64,000 nucleotides of DNA from Moniliophthora roreri. Lineage: Eukaryota > Basidiomycota > Agaricomycetes > Agaricales > Marasmiaceae. Shown in pieces: positions 49,273 to 61,675 of the stretch; the first letter of the stretch is position 1; the number at the start of each line of letters is the position of its first letter. The stretch is from positions 868,001 through 932,000 of the forward strand of contig LATX02000078.1 in the NCBI GenBank assembly GCA_001466705.2. The letters run 5' to 3'. The notes under the pieces are model-generated. The model saw nothing but the letters and a program-made list of their open reading frames with translations. It ran no database searches and had not been told where the DNA came from. Made by a program: the position numbers and the translations under genes.

Positions 49273-51597
49273 ATGTCTGGAGCTCGAAGATCCTCCAGGA
49301 TCAAAGCTCTTCCGCCTCAAAATCTCGCTGATGAAGCCGTTGAAGACGAAGATGAAGCCATCTCAACCTCTATGACGAAACGCCAGAAACGTGGACGCGA
49401 CGTTACAAACGAGGATTCTGATTGTACATACCGGCTCTTTCGATGGCTTCAAATGGTTCTAACGCCTTAAAAGATACAGGGAAGCGACCAAGAAAGAAGA
49501 AGACCCAAATGAGGGGGGGTGCAGGAAAACTGAGCTTATTACCAAACATGCCTTTGGACATTTTATTCGAGGTGAGTTTTCGTTTGGGTCTGTGTTGATC
49601 GGCTCCTGACTTGCCAGCTAGATCTGTTCCTACCTCCCACCGAAATCCCTCATGGCGCTCATTGATGTCAATAAAGCATTCCGGGAGACGCTTGCTAGAC
49701 CAGTTTGGACCACACTAAGGAAAGAATTTGAGGCGCCTGATCCTCCTTCTGGAACGGATACTTCAGAGATCGATTGGATGAGATTGTTATTTGGTGATAC
49801 GATGTGCTATGTGGGTCATGTTCAACGCTTGGCATCAGTTCAATCCTATAAGAGTTTAATCCAGGTCTGTGATGCAAAGCGAGTTACCTTGAATTGGGTG
49901 CTGCGAAAAAGAATATGTAACAAGTGTATATCGACACAGTAAGTGCTATCAATGGTTTGTATCGGTTCTGGTTCATCTTATCTATTATTGCAGAGGTGTA
50001 TCTGCCCGAGGGTTCGTCAAGGCGTACGGCGTCGGACTAGACAAGACCAGTAGAGACTTGGTGCTCAGTCTCATTTGGCCTGCTTACGGCATCGGCACGC
50101 ACTATTATCCATTTGAAGAGATAGATCAAGTACTCGAGGGGCTCCGCATCAGCAGGGGAAAAGGATCAGAGGAGGCGGATAAGTATGTTGCTGAGCGGAA
50201 AGCACATCTGGTAAAGCTACGAGAGGTGAGTAACGTTTTGAAGGAGTTTACAATTTGTTCAACAACGTTCCTAGCATGTAAAGCTTTGCAAGGAATGGAT
50301 GAAGGCGGAGACTATGAAGAAATTCAAGAGCACACAACAACTCAGGCAGGAACGGTTTGACGCGTAAGTCATGAAGACAGCTGCCCTTTGGATTTCTCAC
50401 ATGGACATCGATGAACCAGAGTGAAGACACGTCTACTAGCTATGGGATTTACTCAACAAGACGCAGCAGAAGTCAGGGACCTCGATGGCGTCCGTCGAGA
50501 ATCACCGCTCACTGAACGCAGTGAGTTGCCTTTTAGTATTCTGTAGAACTTCTGAAATAAGGTTGCTAGGCTGGATTATGATTAAAGCCGAAGTCCTACG
50601 CGAAATCTATCTTTGCAGAACAATGCAGATGTTGCACACCAACACTCCAGCCTTTCAAGCACGATGCGCTATCGTATCGCGTTTATACACCGAATTATTG
50701 AAGACTCTCACACCAACCGAGCGGCAGGGTTTCCCAAATGTACGCATGGTGTATCTTGTGCCCGCCGTGAACCGAGTTTTGGTGAAAGACGAAGCAGAAC
50801 TTGTCACCGAGAGCGACTTTCGAGGAGCAATGGCGGCTGATGAGCTGAAGCGGACGATTGAGGATGTCATCCGTAAAAGTAAGGAGCGTATTTTGCTACA
50901 GCTCTATACGCCATCACAACATCCCCCCGGAATTGATATGTTTGACTTGGCTACCACGCAGATCGAATGCCCCGAATGTTTGGAGAATCCGGGAACCCTC
51001 AAAGATGCTTTTCGACATATTTTCGGGACATTTTGCACCTTGCCTTACGCTCGGAGACAGTTATTGTTGGAACTGAGAATGAGGGTAGGCAGCCGTACTG
51101 CTGCTACGTCTTTGGTGGATATCTCCGGGCTGGATCCGTTGAGAGCCAGTGCAGATGAGATGGACGAGAAGGGGTTATGGTACCGGTGTCTGCTTTGTAA
51201 TTTCGACGAAGCATTCGTTGGGATGTGGAGGGAATGTGTAGGTGTTTCATAATGGTTCTCCAAGTCTGCATGCTGACACGTTAAACCAGGTGAATCACTT
51301 TCATGTAAATTCAGGGAGTCATGGGATACGAGCGCGATCACACGAAGGCAATATCTTTGAGATTCTGGAGACGGAAAGAATGGACGATAGACTATGCTGG
51401 TCTTGCAGCCATTGCCATGCCCATATTGAAGAGCCCGCATCCAGGATTGCGACGATCGAGCATATCAAGGCTGAGTGAGTAATATCCATAACATCTCCAA
51501 TGTATCCGCACTGACACGCGATGGTGCCCTTTGTAGACATCATGTCGAAGAGCCAATGATTCCTCGGGACTTCCTGTTCGTCGGGTCCAGGGAGTAA
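49273..51597 (+). CDS. F-box protein with C-terminal zinc-finger-like region, paralogue 1
   Basis: Start ATG 49273 (MSGARRSSRIKALPPQ), a basic Ser-rich leader, then an F-box (LSLLPNMPLDILFEICSYLP, then PKSLMALIDVNKAFRETL) that would recruit Skp1 in an SCF ubiquitin ligase. A long alpha-rich middle follows (YLVPAVNRVLVKDEAELVTE). The C-terminus has CPEC, CLLC and a C2H2-like CSHCHAH...HIKAEH. It ends PRDFLFVGSRE, TAA 51595-51597. About nine exons, roughly 600 residues. The paralogue at 56404-58731 is colinear. Substrate unknown. Confidence 0.78.
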
Positions 51598-51988
51598 ATC
51601 GATCCCATGTTGTGTCGTTTACATGTATATTAAACCTACTTGTTGTACAATTACTCATGGGCTAATCGTGACCTTGCCAAACGGGGGTGAGTCATCAGTG
51701 TTGAGTTGACGGCGATGCTGCTTTACCCGTATTTCCGTGGATCCACTATGCAACGGCTGCTACTCTACAACGACTCTCCTAACCTAGGAGCCATGGATGC
51801 TATCTTCAGTACTCGTCATACCGTATCCCATTCGTCTCGTTCGCTCATTCACCGATTTTCGCATCAATGAAGTGCTCTGTCAGCTGTCAAACTTGCTCAG
51901 GTATAAGAACGGCTAGGGCGACGTCCCTGGTTCACCAACATATAAAGCAAAAATCCTTCATCTCAAAAACAAGAACTAGAAGCAGAAA

Positions 51989-53151
51989 ATGTCTAGCTCA
52001 AATTCGATGCTGAAAGCGGCAAACTGGGCCAACCTCCAAGGAAGAATAGCACTCGTTACCGGAGGTGGTACTGGATTGTGCGCGTGTTAGTTCTTTTCGT
52101 GCTCTAGGACACTGACTGACATGCTCGCAGAGGACTGATGATGGCTTGAGGCTTTGCTGCGAACGGCACAAAAGTCTATATTACTGGTCGACGTGAAGAT
52201 GTACTCAGGGAGGCTGTTGAGCAGAATAAAGGGCTTGTCGCGTGTGCATCTTCACAGTTTTCTGGGATACAACTGACCTTGAATGCTTGTTAGACTTCCA
52301 ATGGATGTGACCAGTAAGGAGTCGATCGCGAACAGCGTGAAAATTGTCGAAGAGGCAGAGGGCAAGTTGGACATCTTGGTGAACAAGTATGTGCTGCACT
52401 ATGTGTCTCATTAGATACACATTATTTAACTCGTGAAAAGCGCTGGACACACGGGCCCTGCTTCCCCCTTCCTTGTCGATAAGAATGCACCAGAAAGCAA
52501 GAACCTCGGACAAGCACTCTTTGATCAACATCAATTCAAGGAATGGCAAGATATATTTGCGCTCAACTCGGTTTCTCCATTCTTTGTGACGACGGCATTT
52601 CTACCGCTCCTCGAAAAGGCTGCCCGTGCACAGGGAGATGGGCGCACCGGCAGTGTTATTAACATTTCAAGCATCGCCGGGCAACTGAGGACATCACTCT
52701 CTGTAGTAAATTGTTGTCTTCACTAGCCTTTACGCATTTTGCTCACGCCAAGTACTCAAAAGATCCTATATAGCTCAACAAAGGCTGCACTTGACCATCT
52801 GACGACCCTCCTCGCCACCGAATTTGCCCTGCACGATATCCCAGTTCGTGTTAATGGCATTGCACCGGGACCTTTCCCATCGCAAATAGGTGGCTCGGAG
52901 GAGGTTCTGAGCGAGATGTTAAAAAAGCCTTTGCCTGGCGCTGTAAATCCCTCGCCGTTGAAGCGACCTGGAAGGTAAGCAGGGCTTACAATAATCTCGG
53001 CGGCCTTGGGGTGCTGACTTGAATCCTATGCACAGAAAAGAAGAAATAGCAGCGGTTGACCTGTACCTCTCGTTCTGCTGGAGGCTTGTACACGAATGGT
53101 ATCACTATTCGAGTTGACGGTGGACATAACTTAGTTAATCTTTCTGTGTAA
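51989..53151 (+). pseudogene. Short-chain dehydrogenase/reductase, inactivated
   Basis: SDR with intact landmarks in order: RIALVTGGGTGLGLMMA (TGxxxGxG), LDILVNNAGHTGP (NNAG), VINISSIAG, and the catalytic YSSTK of the YxxxK motif at about 52770. It is broken twice. A TGA at 52147-52149 interrupts GLMMA-GFAANG where relatives have an Arg codon (CGA to TGA). A single-base shift near 53075 separates VDLYLS from SAGGLYTNGITIRVDGGHN. Splice sites are otherwise good, and the residual frames are well kept, so the decay is recent. Relatives reduce ketones or aldehydes with NAD(P)H. Confidence 0.8.
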
Positions 53152-53513
53152 CCGGGTTTATAGATACAGGTGTAAGAACATACGTTAGACTTTGATTAGA
53201 CTCCAAAAAGAGTGTTTCGCTTGTTCGGAGATATTCGGCTCCAATCTCAATTTGTTGACCTGGACCACATCCAATGATACATGGCCCGCCTCCTACATGT
53301 AACCCGTCCCTTCCCAGCAGGCCCTATGAAGCACATTAGAGGATTCAGGGAAATGCCACGAAGGCGTGATCAGTCTGGGCAGTGCTAGTGAGTGAGTTTG
53401 CGTGAGATCCATCAAGCATTAAGCTTGAAGTTGAAAGTGTTGACTTGACAACAAAATAACTCAGGATCTGTCATCCGTTGCGCCCGTGTTTACAGCATTC
53501 TGGAGGCCTTTCC

Positions 53514-56002
53514 ATGTCGTTTTTCAAGAAGGCTCGACGACTCCGCATAAGCGGAGGAGAGTTCGTTAGTATTGGTCGGGACCAACTCAACTTCCATGCA
53601 TATCATTTGACGGATCGTACGTTATTGTTTGAAAATGAACAGAATGCTCTTTTTGACCCTCATTACAGCCCTGCACCGGCTCTGGGAAGCTATTAAAGAC
53701 GTAGGCGCAAGTTACAATTCAGAAATCCGCTACCCGCAACCCAAATGCCATCCAAATACACGCCAAGAAGTTTTACAATTACTTCGGGAATGGGTGCACA
53801 GTAGCTCTTCAGATCGGGTATTCTGGTTATACGGTCCAGCTGGTGCAGGAAAATCTGCGATAGCCCAGACGGTAGCTGAAGCTGCTCAACAGGAAGAGTT
53901 CCTAGCATCTAGCTTCTTCTTTTCAAGAGCAGATCCGTGGAGAGACGGCCCCACATATCTCTTCCTTTCGATCGCCTATGAACTCGTGCATTCTATACCA
54001 GAATTATCCAATCCAATCGGGGAGGCTATTAGGGAGAATCCCGCTCTTTTGCGCGCATCTCTCGAGGAGCAGTTCCAGAAGCTAATTGTGGATCCCTGCA
54101 ATTCACTCGACAAAGCCATATTTCGCAGGCTTCTAATTGTCATCGATGGCTTGGATGAATGCAGCGGCAGCCAGGCACAACAGCGCATTCTGTCCATCTT
54201 GGCGACAATACTATCCTTCGATATACCGTTCCGGTTCCTCATATGCAGCAGACCAGAGCCTCCCATCCGAGAGGCATTTAACACTCATGGATTTCGTCCA
54301 TTTCTGCGTCGCATCGCTTTGGACGAGACATTCAAGCCCGGCCGTGATATACAAGTTTTCCTCATCGACGAGTTCAAACACATTTCCCAGAATCCTCGAA
54401 ACAGCCACATCCTCTTTCCAGATCCATGGCCTGCCATTGGTATTATTGATGAAATCGTTCAAAAAGCATGCGGACAATTCATTTACGCTGCTACCGTCAT
54501 CAAATTCCTGAATGATGAGTATTGCAATCCGTGCGAACAGCTAGATGTTGTACTTCACCCCTCGCACGATCCAGATACAAAGCACCGTTTCGTGATCTTG
54601 ATATCCTATACCATCAGATTCTCTCTGCCAATACCCAACAATCGAAATTGCAAGACATCTTGGTGGCAATTATAGCGCTTCTACGTACCTCCATCTTCTA
54701 TACAGAGGAAGCTGGTCCTTCAGCTATTGAAGCCCTGCTTTTACTCACGAAGGGTAGTGTCATCTCGACCTTACGTGGATTACATTCGCTATTCGAGATC
54801 GGTGATCCGGAGACCCAAATACTGCCTCTTCACGCCTCGTTCGTCGAGTTTCTCAGCGGTTCATCTCGTTCTGGCCCATTTTTCGTTGGCACCGAGAATG
54901 GTCAGTACGCCGCTATTGCATGTTGGCTGCTGCGCAGCCTCAACCATTACTTTGACGTTTCCCAGGGCAATATAATGTCATTACCCAAGTTTCAGTGGGT
55001 GTTCCTGTTCAGGCGCTGTGTGTTTTGTCTGACTGAGCTTTAGACGTCGTGTTTTCTCTGCCGCATGGGTAGACTGGGGGTATTACTGCGCAAAATGCAA
55101 CTTCGAAGGTGATGTCCTATCGACTCTTGAAGGCGTGGATTTCACCAAAATCCTCGGGTCTTTCATTACTTCTTATCTCGATAATGTCTTTGGAGTCCCT
55201 GAGTCATGGCTACCGGCGTTTTTTAAGAATAGTGAAGTTCTATTACTACATCTCGAGGTGCGTGTACCAGTTTAGCGCCTGTTCTCAGGGACATGGTTTC
55301 TCATTTTCATCTGCAATAGACCCGAGCTGATGACTATAACGACCTCAAACGGCGGTTTCTGGGGTGGAGAAAAGGGTTTCGAGTGAAGCTGCCTCGTGCA
55401 GGCACGTTGGCGATTCGACTTCTGGAAGCTGCCGCTTCGAATCTTGCTTGGGCCGTATTCCCGTACGATGAAGGGCGAACCCATTCCGATAACCTGCAAA
55501 GCCTCCAGAGAAAGCGCCCTACATTTTTCAAGCCAAGTCACTTTCAGATCATCGCACTTGGGGACGACTGTAGCTTCAGTTGTACTCGTCATGACTTGCA
55601 GGCGGCAGCAATACCGTGCGCCGCTTCTGACAATGTCTATCATGTCCGAATTACTGTCGCTGTCAGAGAACTAGTGTGCTTCACGATGCAGAAAGTGAGG
55701 TGGTGGAAATTAAAACCCACTGGACGCCTCGCCTATAATGGCAAGTTTCCAGTTCTCTGCACGCTCCTGGAAGACTGTGGGCCGTGTATTGAGTTCTTGA
55801 GTCTTCTTCCCCCGCTTATAGCGAAGATTCAGTCCAAGATGGATCATGATGGGATATCGAAATGGTTGCAGGCAAGTTTACACCGGTGCTTTCGAGGCGA
55901 CGTGTACTGACTGTAATGCTCTAGTCATTCCCGCCTGAATATGATACCCAGACCAGACTTCTCATTGAGCAGCTACAAGCTATCCACTGCACAGAAACAT
56001 GA
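53514..56002 (+). pseudogene. STAND/NACHT ATPase, frameshifted
   Basis: NLR-like P-loop ATPase. N-terminus MSFFKKARRLRISGGEFVSI, as in mushroom NACHT proteins; intron about 53618-53670; then CHPNTRQEVLQLLREWV, Walker A YGPAGAGKSAIAQT, and Walker B RRLLIVIDGLDEC with SRPEPPIREAF. At about 54583 the frame moves by one base: HDPDTK reads out of one frame and PFRDLDILYHQIL out of the next, with no intron possible. Downstream, IFYTEEAGPSAIEALLLLTK, FEIGDPETQILPLHASFVEF and later exons run to TGA at 56000-56002. Members are involved in heterokaryon incompatibility and defence-like signalling. A sequencing error remains a rival explanation. Confidence 0.75.
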
Positions 56003-56403
56003 CGGAGGCAGTAGTATCCCAAAGAGGCTCCCGGAAAGGAATCGGAACCTGAGTCGGAAGTGTCTGGCGTGTTGCTCGTCCAATATGGCGCGATGCTTTG
56101 TGTAGTTTGATAGATATACTTTGATATAACTCTGCATCAAACAAAACACTTTCATTTCCTGCGTCAGGAGTCTTGAGATCTTTCTTCTTCTGCTGAGATT
56201 GCTTCAGTCAACGTCATGTTTCATACTCAGCATACTCGACACTAATTCAGCCGCGATGCGCCCCTTGATGCACAACTCCATTTGGTTTCCCACAAAGTTC
56301 CCAGAATCCCATGCAAGTAACGATTCTTCAGTCAAGATAAGTATGTATTGGTAGAATTACATTTATGATTTACAAGGACAGACTCAAACGGTGCAAAGAA
56401 TGG

Positions 56404-58731
56404 TCACTCCTTCAGACCAACAAAACAAAAGTCTTGAGGAACTCTTGGTGCATCAACCTTGTGTCTAACACACCATCAGTATTGCCCGTGGCAATTTTTG
56501 AGGTAATGTAAAACTTACTCGGTCTCCAGATGTTCAAGAACAGAGTCCCTGGACACAGGATTTCCAAGGTGGGCATTGCAGCGCGAACAAGACCAGCAGA
56601 CCCTGTTATCCTTCCCTGCCGTCACAACTTCAACGATCGCGCCATTGTTTTGCGGATGCGTAAAGTAAAGATGTTGCAACTGTGGCGTCGGTTAGCGACC
56701 CAGCACTTTCATGTAAATTGAACACTTACACATTCCCTCCAGGACTTAACGAATAAACGGCATTTCGTACATCTGTATAACAACCCCTTTTCATCCATGT
56801 CATCCACGGTGGCATGGTCTGGACTTAGACCAGACTTCTCAATCAGTATTTTCGCTGCCCAGACGCCTACACTACTCCATGACAGCTGTCCGTCACGCCG
56901 CAAGCGTCGCAGCACTCCACTGCAAGATGACCCATACATGTGCCCGAGCATAACATTAAGTGGTCCCCAGTAGCTTGAGTAGCATACTCTGCAACCAACC
57001 AAAGTGACAGCCAGATTGAATTTTTCATCTCCTTGTTGACAAACCGAGTCGTACGTTATCAACCCCGCTAGTTGATCTTTCTGAGCCTTCACCCAATCCA
57101 TAATCTCCTTCTTGAGTTCCTTTGCCTGCATGACAGCCCGAAAATCATCTTCAAGGACGCTTTCCGCTTCGTCTTTCGTCAGGATACGATTCACCGACGG
57201 TAACAAGCATATCATTCTTGAATTCGGGTAGCTGCGCCATTCGATTGGCTTGAGTGTTCGGAGAAACTCGAAGTATAAACGGGAGACAATGGCACATCGC
57301 TCTTGAAAGACCTAAGAATTGGCTGCAGACAAGCGAGAGGTACGAGCAGAATAGATTTCGCAAAGAACTTCGTCCTCTATCATTTTCCAGCCTGAATGTA
57401 AAATCAAGTGAATAGATAGAACACCAGAAATTCGATTAAGAACGTACTACGCTCAGTAAGCGGTGACTGTCGACGAACACACGGGAGGGTTCGGATCGCC
57501 GATAGATCAGCTTGCGTGTATCCCATTTCAAGGAGCCGCTTCTCGATACTAGATGCCCCGAGGTTGGCAAACTGAAACTGTAGGCACAAGGATTTCCACT
57601 TACGCTGCGATCCGTCCTCGACCGATCTGTTGCGCGTCCAATTTTCGCTGTTTTGACTGGGCTTTCATCCACTCTGCGCAGACGTCGTTATGCTGGCGAT
57701 CATGGTGAGCGCACCTGGAAAAAATGAAGACGTGATCCCTACCTTGCTCCACTCCTCGAGGTAAGTCTTTCTCTCTGTAGCGTACTTTTGCACTTCAACT
57801 CTCATCGTCCCCTTTTTCTTTCCCTTGGCCCTGCGCACTGCCATCTCCCTGATAACTTCCACAATTTGGCTGTGAGGATAATACATAGTATTCCAGCTAC
57901 TAGTCGGTAAGACAAGATCTAGGACCAGCTTCTTGTCTGTTTGAAAACTCAGCATACCACTGTAAATCTGGTTAAAACCTCTGTTGGGAGTTGCTCTGCG
58001 TTTTTTTTGAGCAACCGAACAATTTCTTAAAAAAAAGAGATTACATAACTGACACTTTTGAGACGCAATCCCTGCAAAGTCGTTTCCGGAGAACCCAATC
58101 TAGGTTGACTCCCTTCGCTGTACACATCTGTTTCCATGTCAGCAAAAAGAGACAATTCCCAGCCTTATCAACGCTTACCCTGCATCCTGAACCACCAAAC
58201 AACAGCTTCATCCATTCAATTTCTGACGTGACCGCTCCCGGAGGAGGATCAGGCGCTTGATACTCGCGTTTCAGAGTAGCCCAAATTGGTCCACCAAACG
58301 TCTCTCGAAAAGCTCGATTCACATCTATGAGGGCGAGTAATGATTTTGGCGGAAGATTAGAAAAAATCTGAGTTTGAGTGATCTTTGTTAGTATGTTCAC
58401 CTACTAGGAACGGATGATGCAAACATACTTCGAACAAGATGTCCAAAGGCATAGTGGGCAGCAAGCTCAATTTGCCCGTGTTTCCCTTAGCTTTCTTTCT
58501 CCTTCCTTGCTGCAATTCTGAAACGTTTGGAAGATTAGAGTGTAGTTCTGGAGTAATGGGATATAAAGTATACATACCAGGTGCGTGTTCGTCCTCATCA
58601 CGTTTCTGGCGTTTTCTGCTTTTAGGGGCTTTTACCATACCGTCGCCCACCTCGCCATCATCTGAATCGTCGAACGTGATAGTTTGAGGTAGCAAAGCCT
58701 TGATTCTAGAAGATTGTCTTGATTTGCTCAT
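56404..58731 (-). CDS. F-box protein with C-terminal zinc-finger-like region, paralogue 2
   Basis: Minus-strand paralogue of the gene at 49273. MSKSRQSSRIKALLPQ start at 58731; F-box LSLLPTMPLDILFE, PKSLLALIDVNRAFRETF; PPGAVTSEIEWMKLLFGG; NLDWVLRKRLCRDCVSK; then MICLLPSVNRILTKDEAESV. The C-terminal Cys/His region reads CRVCYS, CTKC and CSRCNAH...HLETEH. It ends VPQDFCFVGLKE, TGA 56404-56406. Exon structure follows the plus-strand paralogue. Both look intact, and divergence throughout suggests the duplication is older than the ARD-like one. Likely an SCF adaptor; target unknown. Confidence 0.78.
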
Positions 58732-59201
58732 GTCTTCTGGGCACCGGTCGTGGTGGTGTAAGATATAGAGATCGTGAGACTCAGGATTTCGCGTTTTGGT
58801 TATAACCACGTGTTTTAGGTACCGTACTATAGCGCGTATTACCAATTGAAGATACAGGATACAAAGTAGTGTACGCCTCACATACTACTCCCATCCTGCA
58901 CAAGCCTTGCATCGGAGGGAGTCCTTAAAGAGGCCAAAGTCCAGGTCTTTTTTCATTCATCTTGCCTTTAGATGCGCATGACCCAAGTCAACAGTGCATC
59001 TCTTTCGTCCTACGGACGCTTACCGCTCTCCTCAGAGGTTGATAGTGCCCTGAGAATAAGCGGTCGACAAGGCGAAAACAGTCGATCGCACATTTACAAG
59101 TTCTCCAACTGCAGCGTTAGCAGACGTGAAAGATGATAATATACTACAAGCACATGCAATGGATACACAGTCCGTCGAGAAAAGGGCTCTAGAAAGCCTT
59201 A
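58732..59201. promoter_or_regulatory. F-box paralogue 2 promoter / FYR-gene 3' region
   Basis: 470 bp between the start of F-box paralogue 2 and the stop of the FYR gene. No gene or strong element recognised. Confidence 0.35.
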
Positions 59202-61406
59202 TCACGTCTTTTTCGCACCCGCTTGTCCCTGCGCCTGAAGCGCTGCATTCATGATGCTCGCTAACGTTGCGGCATCTGACTGCTGATCGGGAATGACCAA
59301 CTGATTGCCTACTGATTGCATTTGAGGTATCGGTAAGGGTTGTTGGGCCGTCAGCATGGTCTGTACCTGGTTCACTGAGGGTGGTCGCGATAGAGCCGGT
59401 GACGAATCCTGTGGTGAGATCGCTGGCCCAGGTTGATGTTGGTGCGGCTGTGATGACGTGGAATCCGTTGGATGCTGCTGCTGCTGTTGTTCTTGTTGCT
59501 GTGCGGTGAGATGGGGAGGATAATGACTCCCATTAACGCTCCTCGTGGGCTCCAATGATTGAGTAGGGCCAGGGCGCTTGGCATACCACGCTCCGACTGA
59601 AACCACCTTCTGAGAATCATAAGTGTAATCCTCCGGCAAAGCGGGTATCACAGCTGCATGCCTTCCTCCGAGGGGCCTGAAACACATCGTCAGCTCAGAT
59701 AGGCGCGAAACTTTAGAGGAACACAAGATCTTACCCTCCTTCGACAAAGTTCTGCCACACGTAGCTTCCACCTGGTGTGCCGACCCTTAGTCTGTCAGCA
59801 CCGGGCAGCTCCTGAATCAGGTGCTTTATAGTATTCTGGCCAAGTCCAAAGAAATCTGGACCCGACACCGAATTACTATGTTGCCTCTCCCTAATCTGAT
59901 TGGCTTTGCGTACAATGCTGGACCAAGCACCAGTGGCGGTGCCAGCGATAACCACTTGATCTGGTGCATCGGACGGTATTATTTGGAATTTCGGACCATC
60001 ACCACCATCGAGAATGGTACAGTGGTATACGCATTCGACATTCTTGTCGCGTGTGGACAAGTACCGCCTGAAATCAACATAATTAATGTCAGCATGCCGT
60101 TCCGGAGCGCGCGGGAATTCCACACACCTGGTGACCTCGTAACCCACAGGGAAAATATATCTCTCAGTATGAAAATGCTCTCTTGGGCAGATTTCTCCAA
60201 GATTGATGACAGTCATGATCCCGACATTCAACGGTAGGAGGGGTTTCCCTGTACTTGTATCTCGAGGAACGAGGGGAATGTTGTAAGTTTTGGTGGTGAC
60301 AGTGTGGGCTTTTAGACGTTTTGGACGGGGTTGAGGTTGTCTGAGCTCGTGCACCTGAGAATGGTTCGGCTGGTGATAAGTCTGCGGTAACGACTGCTGC
60401 GTCTGGTTATGGGTTGGCGATGGATGAAGTGGAGATGGCTGGGATGTCCCTTGAGACCAGGATGCGTATCCCGAAGAGACGGAAGGCATAGTGGCTACTT
60501 GCATGCCTTGCAAGTAATAGGCATATGGATTGGCACTTGCTAAGTAGGCGTAGGGATTAGAAGCGAGAGAAGATGACGATGCTTGTGATGGGAGAGAAGC
60601 ACTTGGAGTAAGACTTGCAGCATCAGCAGCGGAAGAGTCAGTTTGCACTGGGTTGGACGAATCAAAGGATGGCTCCTGAGTAGGAGTACTCTCAGTAGTA
60701 GAAGGAGCCGCTGCGGCTCCAGTGGGATTCAGAGCGATAGCAGGTGACTCCGCAACACCGGACTGTGGTTGAGCAGGAATTCGCCCTGTTCCTGATGCGG
60801 TGGCACTGGTGGCTGCAGCACGACTACGCGTCGTTCTCATGGTAGTGGTGTCAGATTGGTGAACCTTGCTTCGAGCGGAACGCCGCGGTGAGTGATCTGG
60901 ATTTCCGACTGGTGAAGTGTTCGCTTCCCCGGACTAAAAAGGCACCCATTGGATGAATCAACCTTGCTTTGACCAGTAAAAATACGCACAGACGAGATAG
61001 AGTCGACTAGATGACGACTGAGTACAAGTTGTTGAAGCTGATCGGATATTGACTCACCTAAGGCTGCTGCCTCTGCACCGTCAGTACGCAGTCTCTTTGC
61101 ATGCGATTCCTTCTGAGCGTCCTCCACATCACGCTTTCGAGAAGTCAGGCCTGTACCTGTCCAGTGTCAGTCGTCCATCCCATATCCTACAAAATATTAT
61201 ACACGTACGAGCCTGTGGTTCTTCGTGTGCATTCTGAATCTGATTCACATTCTGTCCTACCTGTCAAAATGTACCTTGTCAATACAAATGACCATGAGGT
61301 TACAAAGAATACCCACAATTTCAGATTGCGGGATCGCACTGACTGCTTGGTTCGATATCGATGCATGGCCAACGGCAGAATCGAGGTTTTGTAGCGCAGA
61401 AGCCAT
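59202..61406 (-). CDS. FYRN/FYRC-domain chromatin protein (TBRG1-like)
   Basis: Nuclear protein with a basic, Ala/Ser/Gln-rich N-terminus (RTTRSRAAATSATASG) and two FY-rich domains. FYRN: YNIPLVPRDTSTGKPLLPLN, VINLGEICPREHFHTERYIF, PVGYEVTR. FYRC: YLSTRDKNVECVYHCTILDG, GPKFQIIPSDAP, SGPDFFGLGQNTIKHLIQEL and YVWQNFVEGG. A Gln-rich tail follows (AQQQEQQQQQHPTDS). FYR pairs occur in TBRG1 and in MLL/trithorax-type factors. Start placed at 61406 (MASALQNLDSAVGHASIS), with short exons (VGQNVNQIQNAHEEPQA; LTSRKRDVEDAQKE) and an intron of about 130 bp before ANTSPVGNPDHSPRRSARSK. The start exons are less certain than the rest. Confidence 0.75.
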
Positions 61407-61651
61407 GGGAAAGGAATGGTGCCGACATATTTGGCAAGAGGCTCAGACCATCGGCTTGGGATGACAACACAGCACAACACATGGCCTACTCGTTTGCTGC
61501 ACATGCTCGGCCATCGAAAATTCGCAACGAACAGGATTTCAATTACCGGTCTGGAAAAAATCGCGCGTATCCGAGTTGTGGATGTCGGACTCTGGCCTAG
61601 TACTACTTGCAATTTCTTTCAAGCCGATGGTTGAGGTCGAGACGTCCAACC

Positions 61652-61675
61652 TTCGAGCTCGAGCACGAGCTCGAA
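61652..61675. promoter_or_regulatory. Perfect 10+10 palindrome upstream of FYR gene
   Basis: TTCGAGCTCG, four bases AGCA, then CGAGCTCGAA: a perfect inverted repeat about 245 bp upstream of the FYR start. It could be a dimeric regulator site or a hairpin; no factor identified. Confidence 0.4.

Noticed and set aside
59821..60237. 138-residue plus-strand frame
   Set aside because: Antisense to the FYRN/FYRC exons, which have recognisable domain motifs.
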